NCBI GenBank assembly: GCA_046565865.1
Contig: JBKHXU010000038.1
Location: 1-14,171, forward strand
DNA from: JBKHXU01 sp046565865
Lineage (GTDB): Bacteria; Pseudomonadota; Gammaproteobacteria; Acidiferrobacterales; Sulfurifustaceae
Direction: 5' to 3'
DNA length: 14,171 nt
Shown here: positions 13,853-14,171 of the stretch, in pieces
Layout of the letters: every line of letters begins with the position of its first letter
Numbering within the stretch: the stretch's first letter is position 1
Position numbers and translations under genes: made by a program
Notes under the pieces: generated by a model
The model's input: the letters and a program-made list of their open reading frames with translations, nothing else
Databases searched by the model: none
What the model was told of the DNA's origin: nothing

Positions 13853-14171
13853 ATGTGCGGTATCGTCGGCGCCGTCGCGCAACGCAATGTGGTTCCAATT
13901 CTGGTCGAGGGCTTAAAGCGCCTCGAATACCGCGGCTACGACTCGGCCGGCGTTGCCGTGTTGAACGGCGGCATCCGCCGCGTGCGTCGGGTCGGGCGCG
14001 TGGCGGAGATGGAGAACGCGGCCAAGGCCGAGAACCTCACCGGTCTGCTCGGTATCGGCCACACGCGTTGGGCCACGCACGGCGGCGTTACCGAGCCCAA
14101 CGCGCCTCCGCACGTCTCGCGCGACGAGATCGCAGTGGTGCACAACGGGATTATTGAAAACCACGATTCCC
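13853..14171 (+). CDS. glmS: GlmS glutamine-fructose-6-phosphate aminotransferase, N-terminal part; cut by window end
   Basis: The frame from ATG 13853 runs off the window, giving the first 106 residues of a protein usually about 610 long. GlmS makes glucosamine-6-phosphate from fructose-6-phosphate and glutamine, the entry step of UDP-GlcNAc synthesis. The start MCGIVGAVAQR places the nucleophile cysteine at residue 2, exposed after removal of Met. Further class II glutaminase motifs are RLEYRGYDSAG (23-33), GHTRWATHG (69-77) and VVHNGIIENH (95-104). GGGGA at 13840-13844 lies 8 bases before the ATG. The 28-base gap from glmU is too short to hold a glmS ribozyme. The isomerase (SIS) domains lie beyond the window. 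Confidence 0.97.
   Translation, partial: MCGIVGAVAQRNVVPILVEGLKRLEYRGYDSAGVAVLNGGIRRVRRVGRVAEMENAAKAENLTGLLGIGHTRWATHGGVTEPNAPPHVSRDEIAVVHNGIIENHDS

Noticed and set aside
1..14171. CRISPR arrays, tRNA or rRNA genes, transposases, toxin-antitoxin or phage genes
   Set aside because: No spaced direct repeats, tRNA-like cloverleaf or mobile-element proteins were seen on reading both strands by eye; apart from short gaps the DNA is explained by the genes listed.

Overview
This is a GC-rich stretch of a proteobacterial chromosome. The gene order (mnmG-rsmG-parA-parB, then atpIBEFHAGDC, then glmU-glmS) and the protein sequences point to a gammaproteobacterium. For example, the AtpD, AtpE and GlmU motifs read very close to those of E. 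coli, Pseudomonas and Chromatiales-like relatives. This order is typical of the neighbourhood of oriC. The species cannot be named from this window. All genes are on the + strand and there is little non-coding DNA; no gene-free stretch exceeds 300 bases.

Layout. Bases 1-2893 hold the end of mnmG (tRNA wobble-uridine modification), rsmG (16S rRNA m7G methyltransferase), parA and parB (chromosome segregation). They are packed with gaps of 16 and 0 bases and a 4-base overlap. Bases 2894-4602 hold two accessory genes: a small, probably exported Sel1-repeat protein and a GT-B-type glycosyltransferase-like protein. Each has a GC-rich hairpin just upstream of its start. Bases 4700-11846 are the complete F1Fo ATP synthase operon (atpI, B, E, F, H, A, G, D, C). 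It is preceded by a near-consensus sigma70 promoter and followed by tandem hairpins that look like a terminator. A 95-bp palindromic repeat of a widely dispersed type lies between atpG and atpD. Bases 11913-12401 encode a SlyD-like FKBP prolyl isomerase. Bases 12457-14171 carry glmU and the first third or less of a glmS gene cut by the window edge, i.e. UDP-GlcNAc synthesis for the cell envelope.

Function as a whole. The window joins housekeeping systems of translation (mnmG, rsmG), segregation (parAB), energy conversion (atp) and envelope precursor supply (glmU, glmS). All catalytic motifs I could check are intact and I see no frameshift or broken gene. I did not find a convincing undescribed multi-gene system. 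The points most worth a second look are the palindromic repeat inside the atp operon, the orphan glycosyltransferase and Sel1 pair between par and atp, and the architecture of the atp promoter and the atpI start.
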